Source: Homarus americanus
Taxonomy: Eukaryota; Arthropoda; Malacostraca; Decapoda; Nephropidae
Direction of reading: 5' to 3'
Length of the DNA stretch: 64,000 nt
Assembly: GCF_018991925.1 (NCBI RefSeq)
Contig: NW_024722158.1
Coordinates: 9,428,420-9,492,419, forward strand
Shown here one piece after another: positions 49,363 through 59,459 of the stretch. The notes under the pieces were generated by a model. That model searched no databases, had not been told where the DNA came from, and saw nothing but the letters and a program-made list of their open reading frames with translations. Both the position numbers and the translations under genes were made by a program. The first letter of the stretch is position 1. Every line of letters begins with the position of its first letter.

Positions 49363-49510
49363 GTGCTCCCCCATCTGAATTACTATACACAGGCACATAA
49401 ACCTTACCTACGGATAAAAGGTGCAACTCAGGGTGACTAAGATTATTCCTGAACTATATCATCATCTTAGGAGTAATATTATTCACAAGTTTAAAAGGAG
49501 GTGAGGACTT
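49363..49510 (+). mobile_element. LINE RT thumb fragment, decayed
   Basis: From 49,363 the plus strand reads VLPHLNYYTQAHKPYLRIK. After a frameshift near 49,420 it continues KVQLRVTKIIPELYHHLRS. These match, in order, the V-PHLEYC-QAW-PYLRKDI and (E)KVQRRATKIIPEL blocks downstream of the LINE RT palm. No other part of the element is recognisable nearby. Confidence 0.65.
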
Positions 49511-49524
49511 TTGTGCTTACTGTA

Positions 49525-49900
49525 AATGAATAAAAATCAATTGCGTTTTACTTTAATTTTTACTTTACTTTACTTATTGTTTTACTTAAATATACTTATA
49601 TTTTTACTTTACAAACATTTTTTTACTTTATTTAAATTTTTTTACTTTGCTTTACTTCACTTACATTTGTTGTTTACTTTACCTAATTTTTTTTTCTTTA
49701 ATTTACTTATGTTTTACTCTACTTACACATTTTTACTTACATTTTCTCCTTTCCTTTATTTACTTACATATTCTCACTTTACTTACATTTTTACTTAACA
49801 CATCTTTAATTTACTTACACATTTTTTTTACATTACCTATACATTCTTACTTTACTTCCACATCTTTTACTTTACTTTACATAAACTTTACTATACCGGT
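49525..49900. repeat. T-rich low-complexity block (TTTACTTACAT)
   Basis: Irregular repeats of TTTTACTTTACTTACATTTT. Two plus-strand frames of about 90 Phe/Leu/Tyr-rich codons are by-products. Confidence 0.85.
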
Positions 49901-50167
49901 AAATTCATAACTAAAAAAACTGTAACCTTTCCAACTCGATATGATAGACACCATCAGTTTTACATTACCCTGAAGCCGTCAGTTTAAGCCATCCAATCTA
50001 AGGTATTTTCTAATAACAGCTAATTACTTTACACAGAAGCCAGCGGGTAAACGTAAAAGGAACAGAAAAATATTGTATGCATCTTTTTTTTAGCTATATT
50101 ATCTCGGGTTTTGTATTACTAATTATACAACATGCACTTGAGAAACCAAAGTTCCCTTAAGTGACTT

Positions 50168-50362
50168 TAACCTAACCTAACCTAACCAACCTAACGTGAC
50201 CTAACCAACATAACCAAGCCTAACCTAACCTACCATAAAATAGTTTACAGTATAATCTAACCTAATTTAACCTAACTTAATTTAATATAACCTAACCTAT
50301 TTTTATCTAACTTAACCTAATATAATTTAACCAAACCGAACCTTAAATAACCTAACCTAATA
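50168..50362. repeat. Degenerate CCTAA array
   Basis: CCTAACC, CCTAATTTAACC and TATAACC units over about 195 bp; no family arms are visible at its edges. Confidence 0.8.
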
Positions 50363-50369
50363 ACGTAGC

Positions 50370-50850
50370 AACTGGGATTCACACCGGTGTTAGGACTGAG
50401 AACTGGGGTCATAGCAAGTTGAGCCCGTCACTAACTGACCCCTACTGCTCATGGGCTAATGAGGAAAGAGCCTATTAGGACAGTTACTTACCAGATCTGG
50501 GGCCTATGAACTCTTAAACTGTGGATTATTTTGAATTTTATATAAACTACCGGAAAATTTAGAAAAACTTCGGGTATACTTCCATTATACACTGGAATGT
50601 ATAATGAATAAAAAGCAAAGAATTGTGAGTACCGGTATGAACATAATGACACAACAAGGTAGGAAAATACTTGTGTATGGTACAAACCTCAAGTAATTAT
50701 TTGTTGTGGTGTTCCGCTGCTTTGTGTATGTTAGGTTTACATAACAAAATCTAATTTGTTCACTTGTAAGTTTCAGTTTCTACACTAGTCAAGGGCCGTC
50801 TTGACAGATATTACAAAGCAATATTAGTCTCATTCATTGACAAATAGAAC
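50370..50850. other. No recognised feature
   Basis: Unique-looking AT-rich sequence. Confidence 0.5.
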
Positions 50851-50856
50851 AAACTA

Positions 50857-51420
50857 TGCAAGAAGGGACATTTACGCTAGGGATTGGGTGCATTTACCTA
50901 GGGACGGGGGTGGCAACCATGGCTGGCTCTCTCGAGAGGGCAGTTCAAAAGATGTCGAAATCTTTAAACTACTAGGGGGAACATGTAAGCACGGGGGTGG
51001 AAGAGAAACCTGTGAGCACGGGTAGATAGAAATGAAGCTAGGAATGAAGCTAGAAATGAAGCTAGGAATGAAGCTAGGAATGAAGCTAGAAATGAAGCTA
51101 GAAATGAAGCTAGGAATGAAGCTAGGAATGAAGAAGTGAAGCTAGGAATGAAGCTAGAAATGAAGCTAGGAATAAAGCTAGGAATGATGATAAAGCTAAA
51201 TTAGGCATAGAGTTAAAACCTAAACGCGACAGAGAGAGGATTCTGATCATTACCAACTTAAAGGTCTACTACGTAAATAGTATAAGTATGAGAAACAAAA
51301 TGGATGAAATCAGACCCTGGTATGTACTGAAGAAATCGATATACAGTAACAGCATTCACCGAAACGTGGATAAACTTACACACGTGGCGCTAACTGGGTA
51401 TATATTGTGTATATAATAGT
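50857..51420 (+). mobile_element. CR1-like LINE relic with in-frame 12-bp repeat
   Basis: The plus strand reads ARRDIYARDWVHLPRDG (end of the ORF1 esterase-like domain). After degraded sequence and a 12-bp repeat array it reads ELKPKRDRERI and then LKVYYVNSISMRNKMDEIR (start of the ORF2 endonuclease). It corresponds to the minus-strand relic at 3,869-4,377. Downstream of about 51,330 only scattered words remain (THVALTGYI). RT motifs are missing. Confidence 0.75.
51031..51195 (+). repeat. 12-bp repeat (GAAGCTAGGAAT) inside the CR1-like relic
   Basis: About 13 units of GAAGCTAGGAAT or GAAGCTAGAAAT encode Glu-Ala-Arg-Asn. Since 12 is a multiple of three, the frame is kept until a 6-base disruption (GAAGTGAAG) near 51,130 that also changes the frame. 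The related copy at 3,869-4,377 has a non-repeated RKAKLNRKL at this place, so the expansion is local to this copy. Confidence 0.93.
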
Positions 51421-51424
51421 CTCA

Positions 51425-53365
51425 CCTACAGTATAAGATTCTTATTTAAGCATAATCCGGGAATGGTACAAATGATTCCAGAAATTTACTGCGTATAAGG
51501 TTAAGAACTAGCCTTACTATCCGAAGCTTATCTTTAGGTGCTAGGCTGTGAATTGTCAACAAAATGAATCGTTCGTAACTTCGCTGTTTCCCCCCCAAAG
51601 AAAAAAAATACCACTGAACACTAATTTGTGAAATGTTTTCAACCGAATCACTTCGTCAACAGCTCAGAAAATATTCCATGTTTCTAATTGTAAATCTTCA
51701 GTTGCATTATACTTAAATAAACATCATTACATGTCACATAACGCCATTTAGCCATAGCCTAGTTAGCGAGAATAATTTGGGCAGTTTCCTTCAAATACTC
51801 GCTAATATCTATTAGTTTCTCGCATAAGGTCTATCGAATAAGTGTCATATAACTCTAAAAGGTAATCATCAGTCACTACACAAGCATCAGTTAATACTAT
51901 ATCAAGAATGATCAAAATACATACTTGGGGTAAATGTGACCAGCTGTGGCTTCACGAGGCTGGCTGACTGCAACTGGCGCCGCTTCCTGTGTGGCCGAAT
52001 ACTGGGACCAGTGACGCAATGTCAGATTAATTGCTACTTGTATCATCTTTCCCTTCTTTAACTGTTTCCGTTAATTCATTTATTTTCACATCACTATCTG
52101 AGGGAACTTGCTGCTCTTGACGCTGTCGTTTCTGTGGTCATCTTCACACACTACTATTATCACTTATACGTCACTTCTTCCACTGTTTTCCTTAAAATTT
52201 CTAACAATTTCCACATCACTATTGTTATCGGAGGGGTCATGATTCCATTTATATCATCATCTTGAAACAAAGTCCGCCTGGGGTAACTGAGGCCTCTGCA
52301 GCAGCTCGATCGTACAGTACATCCACCCGCATATGAACAAATGGACGATGTCACGTGTCAGTCATCACGATTTCGGACACAAACATCCACCAGAAAGCGG
52401 TACTATATCTGTCAACTACAGACTCCTTTTATCTTATCTTTCATTTTTTCGGGGCGGTACACAATTATGTGAAATAGTAACAGAAATTAATTAATAAAAG
52501 CTAAAGCAGTTTTTCATAGGACTATTATAAGAAAAAATCATGTAATAGCAAGTTTAGTATATTTTAAAACGAATAACAACATACTAAATTTTCACTAAGG
52601 CATTCAAGAATGTATAATTTACGTCAAAATGAAAAGGTATACATTAATTGTGTTAAGCTGAAATGAATATCAAATATAAAAATATGAATTTAAATAATGT
52701 TCATGCTCACCAAGTTTATGCCATGACTTTACTGAATATGTCAACAGCTGTTTTCCATATTCAAAGTCTCGATGGACGATGACGTAAGGCAGGAAACTTC
52801 ACAAAAGAAAATTGAGAGCATTTGAGAACTAATTGCTTAAATAAACGTTTCTTGTCACCGTGTTACCCTTTCCCCTTTGTATTTATAAGAATATTATTGG
52901 TCTTTTATACTCTGAAGGTATTGTATTATTTAGCACTCAGGAATAGAACATTCCCATTGAACGGTCATTCGTTAATGAGGTAAAACAGTAAAACTTGACT
53001 AATTTGCTAACTTATAGGAACGAGTATTCAATTAATAATTATTTTAGAGCAACAAAGGTCTTAAAACTCTAAAAAATAAAGCAACTTCTAAACAAGGGGA
53101 AAAAACCATATGCAGAAAATTCTACATCTAGAAGTAGGAGTTATCACTAACCTGTGTTGCTGTATCGTTAACTGTATTTTTTTTCAGATTACATAACATC
53201 AAGCAACTTTTAGAGAAAGATAAATTTGTAATACTTGGTAAAAATACAGTAACCATTGATTGATATCATCTGATTTTGTACAAGAAAATTAACCTAAAAT
53301 CGAAAAAAAAAATGGGTTTCAATTTCCGATCTGAGACTGTCAAGAGTTCAGCCTTCCTACCTCCA
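51425..53365. other. About 1.9 kb of unique-looking AT-rich sequence
   Basis: On the minus strand around 52,060-52,250, two similar acidic peptides can be read in different frames (VPSDSDVKINELTETVK and PSDNNSDVEIVRNFK). They may be a diverged duplication in a decayed coding sequence. No domain is recognised. Confidence 0.35.
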
Positions 53366-53394
53366 CCCTCACTCTGCTCTCTCACCCTCCTCCC

Positions 53395-53480
53395 TAACCC
53401 GTCTCCCTTCACCCTCACCCTCACCCCCTCCCTCACCCTCACCCCCTCCCTCACCCTCACCCCCTCCCTCACCCTCCACC
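53395..53480. repeat. 18-bp repeat (CTCACCCTCACCCCCTCC)
   Basis: About four to five pyrimidine-rich units, a prelude to the larger array from 53,660. Confidence 0.88.
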
Positions 53481-53659
53481 CTCACCTCCCCCTCACCGCC
53501 TCTATTGTATTCGACGTACAAGTTACCGAGATAATCTGTTAAATCAGAAATTCCTTCCTTATGTGAACTGAACTTATTTCTGTCGACTCTTCTATGTTGT
53601 CTAAGGAAGCCATTAACCCTCTCTAGCGTTAATCCCCCACAGTTCTTCCTTGCCTTACT

Positions 53660-55665
53660 CTTTCTTGTCCCCTCACCCTCTTCCTCCCCCGTGCCTCACC
53701 CTCTTCCTCCCCCGTGCCTCAACCCTCTTCCTCCCCGTACCTCACCTCTTCCTCCCCGTGTCTCCTCTTCCTCCCCCGTGCCTCAACCTCTTCCTCCCCG
53801 TGCCTCACCCTCTTCCTCCCCAGCTCACCCTCTTCCTCCCCGTGTCTCACCCTCTTCCTCCCCCGTGCCTCAACCCTCTTCCTCCCCATTGCCTCACCCT
53901 CTTCCTCCCCGTGCCTCACCCTCTTCCTCCCCGTGTCACCCTCTTCCTCCCCGTACCTCAACCCTCTTCCTCCCCGTGCACCCTCTTCCTCCCCGTGCCT
54001 CACCCTCTTCCTCCCCGTGTCTCACCCTCTTCCTCCCCCGTACCTCACCCTCTTCCTCCCGTGCCTCAACCCTCTTCCTCCCCGTACCTCACCCTCTTCC
54101 TCCCCCGTGTCTCACCCTCTTCCTCCCCATTCCTCACCTCTTCCTCCCCGTGTCTCACCCTCTTCCTCCCCGTACCTCACCCTCTTCCTCCCCGTGCCTC
54201 AACCCTCTTCCTCCCCCGTGCCTCACCCTCTTCCTCCCCGTGCCTCACCTCTTCCTCCCCGTGTCTCACCCTCTTCCTCCCCGTGCCTCAACCCTCTTCC
54301 TCCCCTGTGCCTCCACCCTCTTCCTCCCCATTACCTCACCCTCTTCCTCCCCGTGTCTCACCCTCTTCCTCCCCGTGCCTCAACCCTCTTCCTCCCCGTG
54401 CCTCACCCTCTTCCTCCCCGTGCCTCTCACCCTCTTCCTCCCCCGTGTCTCACCCTCTTCTTCCTCCCCCGTGCCTCACCCTCTTCCTCCCCATTACCTC
54501 ACCCTCTTCCTCCCCGTACCTCACCCTCTTCCTCCCCCGTGTCTCACCCTCTTCCTCCCCCGTGCCTCACCCTCTTCCTCCCCGTGTCTCACCCTCTTCC
54601 TCCCCGTGCCTCAACCCTCTTCCTCCCCGTGCCTCCTCCTCTTTCTCCCCCGTGCCTCACCTCTTCTCCCCATTCCTCACCCTCTTCCTCCCCGTGTTTC
54701 ACCCTCTTCCTCCCCATGCCTCCCCTCTTCCTCCCCCATTACCTCACCTCTTCCTCCCCGTGTCTCACCCTCTTCCTCCCCGTGCCTCAACCCTCTTCCT
54801 CCCCGTGCCTCAACCCTCTTCCTCCCCATTGCCTCACCCTCTTCCTCCCGTGTTTCACCCTCTTCCTCCCCATTACCTCACCCTCTTCCTCCCCGTGTCT
54901 CACCCTCTTCCTCCCGTGCCTCACCCTCTTCCTCCCCCGTGCCTCAACCCTCTTCCTCCCCTGTGTCTCACCCTCTTCCTCCCCCGTGCCTCCCTCTTCC
55001 TCCTGTGCCTCACCCTCTTCCTCCCCGTGTCTCACCTCTTCCTCCCCATTACCTCACCTCTTCCTCCCCGTGCCTCAACCCTCTTCCTCCCCATTGCCTC
55101 ACCCTCTTCCTCCCCCGTGTCTCACCCTCTTCCTCCCCCGTACTCACCCTCTTCCCTCCCCGTGCCTCAACCCTCTTCCTCCCCATTACCTCACCCTCTT
55201 CCTCCCCGTGTTTCACCCCTTTCTTCTCCCCATTCCTCACCCTCTTCCTCCCCGTACCTCACCCTCTTCCTCGACCGTGCCTCACCCTCTTCCTCCCCCG
55301 TGCCTCACCCTTCTTCCTCCCCGTGCCTCAACCCTCTTCCTCCCCGTGCCTCAACCCTCTTCCTCCCCTGTGCCTCACCCTCTTCCTCCCCGTGCCCTCC
55401 CTCTTCCCCCCCGTGCCTCACCTCTTCCTCCCCGACCTCAACCCTCTTCCTCCCCGTGCCTCAACCCTCTTCCTCCCCGTGCCTCAACCCTCTTCCTCCT
55501 CCGTACCTCACCCTCTTCCTCCTCCCGTGCCTCACCCTCTTCCTCCTGTGCCTCACCCTCTTCCTCCCCTGTGCCTCACCCTCTTCCTCCCCGTGCCTCA
55601 CCCTCTTCCTCCCGTGCCTCACCCTCTTCCTCCCGTGCCTCACCCTCTTCCTCCACCGCGCCTCA
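53660..55665. repeat. 22-bp pyrimidine-rich minisatellite, about 90 copies
   Basis: About 2 kb of units containing CCCTCTTCCTCCCCGTGCCT plus CA (22 bp), with GTGTCTCA, GTACCTCA, ATTACCTCA and AACCCTC variants and one- or two-base indels. All three plus-strand frames are open for 667-734 codons because no unit can form a stop. The products are Pro/Ser/Leu repeats and are not called as genes. The complementary strand is polypurine. Confidence 0.96.
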
Positions 55666-55852
55666 CCCTCCACCCTCACTCTTCAACACCCTAACCCCCT
55701 ACCTCCACTCTCACCGCCCTGCCTTCACCCCCCCTGTCTCCACCCTCACCGCCCTGCCTCCACCCTCACTATACACAGACTTATGGTACACCAGGTAGCG
55801 GTCGGGGAGAAGGTCAGACCGTCACTCACTGAAGGTCAAGCGGCATCATGTT

Positions 55853-56200
55853 AAAGTCATAGCTGTGTTCAGTAGGTCACGGCTGTGTTCAGTAGGCCAC
55901 GGCTGTGTTCAGTAGGTCAGGCTGTTCAGTCGGTCATGGTTGTGTTCAGTAGGTCATGGCTGTGTTCAGTAGCTCATGGCTGTGTTCATGATCATGGCTG
56001 TGTTGGTCAGGCTGTGTTCAGGTGTGGTTGGCTGTGTTCAGTGTCATGGCTGTGTTCAGTAGCTCATGGCTGTTCATAGAGTCATGGCTGTGTTCAGTAG
56101 GTCACGGCTGTGTTCAGTGAGTCATGGCTGTGTTCAGTAGGTCACGGCTGTGTTCATAGTCATGGCTGTGTTCAGTAGGTCATGGCTGTGTTCAGTAGTC
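55853..56200. repeat. 20-bp minisatellite, about 17 copies
   Basis: Units of GGTCATGGCTGTGTTCAGTA with GGTCACGG and AGCTCATGG variants; some units are shortened. Confidence 0.94.
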
Positions 56201-56341
56201 CGTTGCTTTAGACCAATCAGGCATGATATATCAGTTCACAGGAAAAAAAAGTCACAATATTATTTACTTGCCATTGTAGCAGCTTTTGTGAAATGTCGTA
56301 AGTTTATCCATATAGACATTAAAAATCTATAAAGTAATGCA

Positions 56342-56548
56342 CAGTTCCCGTCACTGGCGTTTACAGGGGCTCGTCGGGTATTGTGCAGTGTGGCAGCCCT
56401 GTGTTTGTTTACATTCGACAGAAGGAAACTAGCAATAGTAAACACTATGGAATCAAATGAAAGCAATATTAAAACAAATATCTCAATGTAATGATTTGTG
56501 GAATGTTTATATAACGAGCCCCTGTAAACGTACGAGTGAAGGGGACTG
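56342..56548. mobile_element. 207-bp MITE, Tc1/mariner-like termini
   Basis: The left end CAGTTCCCGTCACTGG then CGTTTACAGGGGCTCGT (56,342-56,374) is matched by the right end at 56,514-56,548, which reads CAGTCCCCTTCACTCGTA then CGTTTACAGGGGCTCGT on the opposite strand. The inner 17 bp are identical. The right flank is TA and the left flank is CA, compatible with a TA target duplication in which one base mutated. CAGT ends and TA targets are typical of Tc1/mariner. No transposase is present. Confidence 0.82.
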
Positions 56549-56659
56549 TACAAGTTCCTGATGAAATTTCATAAGTTTACGAATCTGTCTGTGTGTGTAT
56601 AAGGAATCAATTTAGAATCACGAGGACTACAACAACCGCGACTACTAAAAAAACTAATG

Positions 56660-57470
56660 GCAAATACAGCTTATAGAAGCACTAAGCTAATACAAACATA
56701 CAGCTTACAGCCAGCTTTGCCTTATAGAAACACTCAGCTTACACGAACATACAGCTTATAGAACACACGACAGCAACACAGCTTATAAAAACACACAGCT
56801 TACAGCAACACAACTTACAGAAACACTCGACACAAACATACAGCTTACACAAACATACAGCTTATAGAAACACACAGCTTACAGCAACACAGCTTATAAA
56901 AACACACAGCTTACAGCAACACAACTTATAGAAACAATCAGCTTATAAAAACACTCAGCTTAAACATAAAGCTTACACAAACACATTTACAGCAACACGA
57001 CAGTATCTTGCTTACAAAACATACAGCAGCACGACGATGAAACATCTTGGCTTCAAAACAGCAATGCAACACGCTTATTGAAACGCCGTACATACAGTAC
57101 AGCTTACAAAAATATACAGCTTACAGCAGCACAGCTTATTGAAACACTCAGCTTAAACATAAAGCTTACACAAACACAGCTTATAGAAATACACACTTAC
57201 AGCAACACAGCATATTGAAACACTCAGTTTACACAAACATACCGCTTACAGTAACACAGCTTATTGAAACAGTCAGCTTTCACAAACATATCGCCTACAG
57301 CAGCACAGCTTAAGGAAACACACCGTACACAAACACACAGCTTACAGATAGTTAGTGCTTCTGGACTCACAAAGCTTAAATAAACTTTCAGCTTACAGAA
57401 TCATAGCCAACAAACACATTTTACTGTAACATACAGCTTACAGTAATAAGAAGCTTACAGAAACTCACAC
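56660..57470. repeat. Degenerate ~17-bp repeat (CAGCTTACACAAACATA)
   Basis: About 800 bp of CAGCTTA followed by CAGCAACA, TAGAAACACA or CACAAACATA, alternating in no fixed order. There are many indels. Confidence 0.9.
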
Positions 57471-57667
57471 CCCTAAGCTACACTAAGGTCTAAAGGTCAA
57501 AGGTTAACCACGATTGTAAACAACACACAAATGATTCAATTTGATATTACGAGTTTTAACATTATTTTCTCACACAAACAACTATGAAACACACAGCCAC
57601 GTTTTCTTCCAGATTTAATCGTCAATGTTTAGAATCTTGTCATTATGGTGTAGCAATGAGGAAAGCT

Positions 57668-57778
57668 GAGAAACTGAAGATTAGTCCCAGTTTATGTCAC
57701 TTTATGATTAACCATCCTAACGCTAACCTAACCTAACCTAACCTAACTTCCAACCTCATCCTAACCTACTCTAACCTA
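57668..57778. mobile_element. Foldback family arm joined to a CCTAA array
   Basis: AAACTGAAGATTAGTCCCAG then TTTATGTCACTTTATGATTA and CATCCTAACG match the arm, and CCTAACC repeats follow directly (57,716-57,778). No second arm is found, so this copy lost its right side. It shows the same arm-to-array junction as the copy at 11,638. Confidence 0.65.
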
Positions 57779-57799
57779 ACTTCCTACCTTCATTTCCTA

Positions 57800-58188
57800 C
57801 TTCCCTTAGTAGGAAAGTGGAGAAGAGGGAAAGACGGAAAGGACAGAAAAGAAGAAGAGAAGAGGAGAAAGAGAGGAGGATAAGAAAAGAGGGTGGAGGA
57901 GACAGAAGGGAGGAGAAGGGAGAGAGGAGGAGGAGGAGGAGGAGGGTAAAGGAAGAGCAGTAGAAGAATAAGGACAAAGGAAACGGCACCTCTTTCTCTC
58001 CTTCTAAAAGTACATCAAATAACTGCGTAAGGTAAACATACACATAACGTTCACTCAGATGCCTCTAGATGTTATATATTTTGGTAAATGTTTCTGGCAT
58101 CTACATCCTTCCTAAGTAAGTCAATATTTACTCTGAAATTCTTTTAATTTAAAGTATGTAAGTTTAACATGAAGTTTCCTAAAATAAT

Positions 58189-58190
<2 letters not shown>
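57800..58190. other. GA-rich tract and unassigned sequence
   Basis: Purine-rich DNA covers about 57,810-57,965; the rest has no recognised feature. Confidence 0.55.
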
Positions 58191-58256
<66 letters not shown>

Positions 58257-58333
58257 TTTGCTTACATTTACGTGTGACTAAATGGACGATGTGACAAGTG
58301 TTTGTGTGACTATTTGTGTGTGTCTGTGTGGAG

Positions 58334-58364
<31 letters not shown>
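58190..58364. repeat. (GT)n microsatellites
   Basis: GT repeats at about 58,190-58,253 and 58,337-58,364 with related GTGT-rich sequence between and after. Confidence 0.94.
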
Positions 58365-58365
<1 letters not shown>

Positions 58366-58631
58366 TCGCAGTATGTATCTGTGTGTATGTATGAATATGT
58401 ATGTTTATATGCACGTATCACACAGTTTCCTTTTTTATAAATCTATAGAAATTCCCTTTTGATTATATGGTGAGAACGAGGCACGACACACAGACCACTT
58501 TGTATCTGTTTAAAAGGACAAATGTTTCCCTAGTAATTGTTTTATGGCTTTGATCTCCACACTGTTTTGCCCCTACCTTTTTTCTTTATCTGTTATTTGT
58601 ATATATTTTGACAACTGTGATGCTTAAGGCA

Positions 58632-58634
<3 letters not shown>

Positions 58635-58670
<36 letters not shown>

Positions 58671-58695
58671 CTCTCCTCTCTCTCTCTCTCTCTCT
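58635..58695. repeat. (TC)n microsatellite
   Basis: TC repeats with two CTCC interruptions. Confidence 0.94.
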
Positions 58696-58699
58696 ATAT

Positions 58700-59340
58700 T
58701 GCCGACAAGTTTGTATTACATAAAACACTATTACTAAACACTATACTCTAACTCTATCTTATGCTGTAAAAACCTCTTGTTAAATAGGCAATTACAACCA
58801 AACTAAAACTACCCTACGATCGTTATCTTAGATTTGATTAGGTTATATTAGGCTTGGATGGTTCATGTCGTCGGAAGATGGTAGTGTCGTCATCCTGTTA
58901 GGGGTAATTTTCCAACACTGTATATCTGGCAGGCGTGGCGACCGAGACAGACTGTAAATAGACATTGACGTCAAGGTGGATTTTCTCAGTCTTGTGTTCC
59001 TCTGGGGTAAAAAATGGATAAAGAGCAAATAAGGAAGAGGAAATTAGAGGAAAACGATAAGGGAAAAAGAAACTAGATGATGGGAAGAGGGAAGAAAAAA
59101 CAATACTAATGAAAGAAGAAAAAAAATAATTTAAAAAAGGGACACCAATTTTACAGAAGATATGAGATATAAGATAATTAAAATAAATACAAAAGGGGTG
59201 AAAGAGATAAGGGTAAAATATTAAGTAGGGAAACCTGAGAAGTAGCGATGAAAAGAAACAAGGGGAGAACAAAGGGACGGAGATATGAGAATAATAAGCA
59301 GAGGTGAAGGCAGGGCAGGCAGAGTGGAGAGTAAGGTCAG
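58700..59340. other. Unassigned sequence, partly purine-rich
   Basis: The stretch 59,010-59,335 is purine-rich. The 124-codon minus-strand frame (58,898-59,272) is Phe/Ser/Leu-rich because of that bias. No domain is recognised. Confidence 0.5.
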
Positions 59341-59342
59341 AA

Positions 59343-59345
<3 letters not shown>

Positions 59346-59380
<35 letters not shown>

Positions 59381-59381
59381 C
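59346..59381. repeat. (CCAG)n tetranucleotide run
   Basis: About nine CCAG units, the same unit as at 39,321-39,343. Confidence 0.94.
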
Positions 59382-59459
59382 CCTCACCTCCGCCAGCTCA
59401 TATCAGGCTTTTTGCTATCTGTTTTATTCTGATGGTGCATTATTGTGTGTCAGTCAGGA

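Noticed and set aside
49526..49910. Hydrophobic 87-90-codon frames as membrane proteins
   Set aside because: They come from T-rich low-complexity DNA (TTTACTTACAT repeats); overlapping frames have the same character.
53650..55854. Open frames of 734, 694 and 667 codons (plus strand), Pro/Ser/Leu-rich
   Set aside because: All three frames are open over the same 22-bp repeat, which cannot form stops. There is no frame preference, start context or domain.
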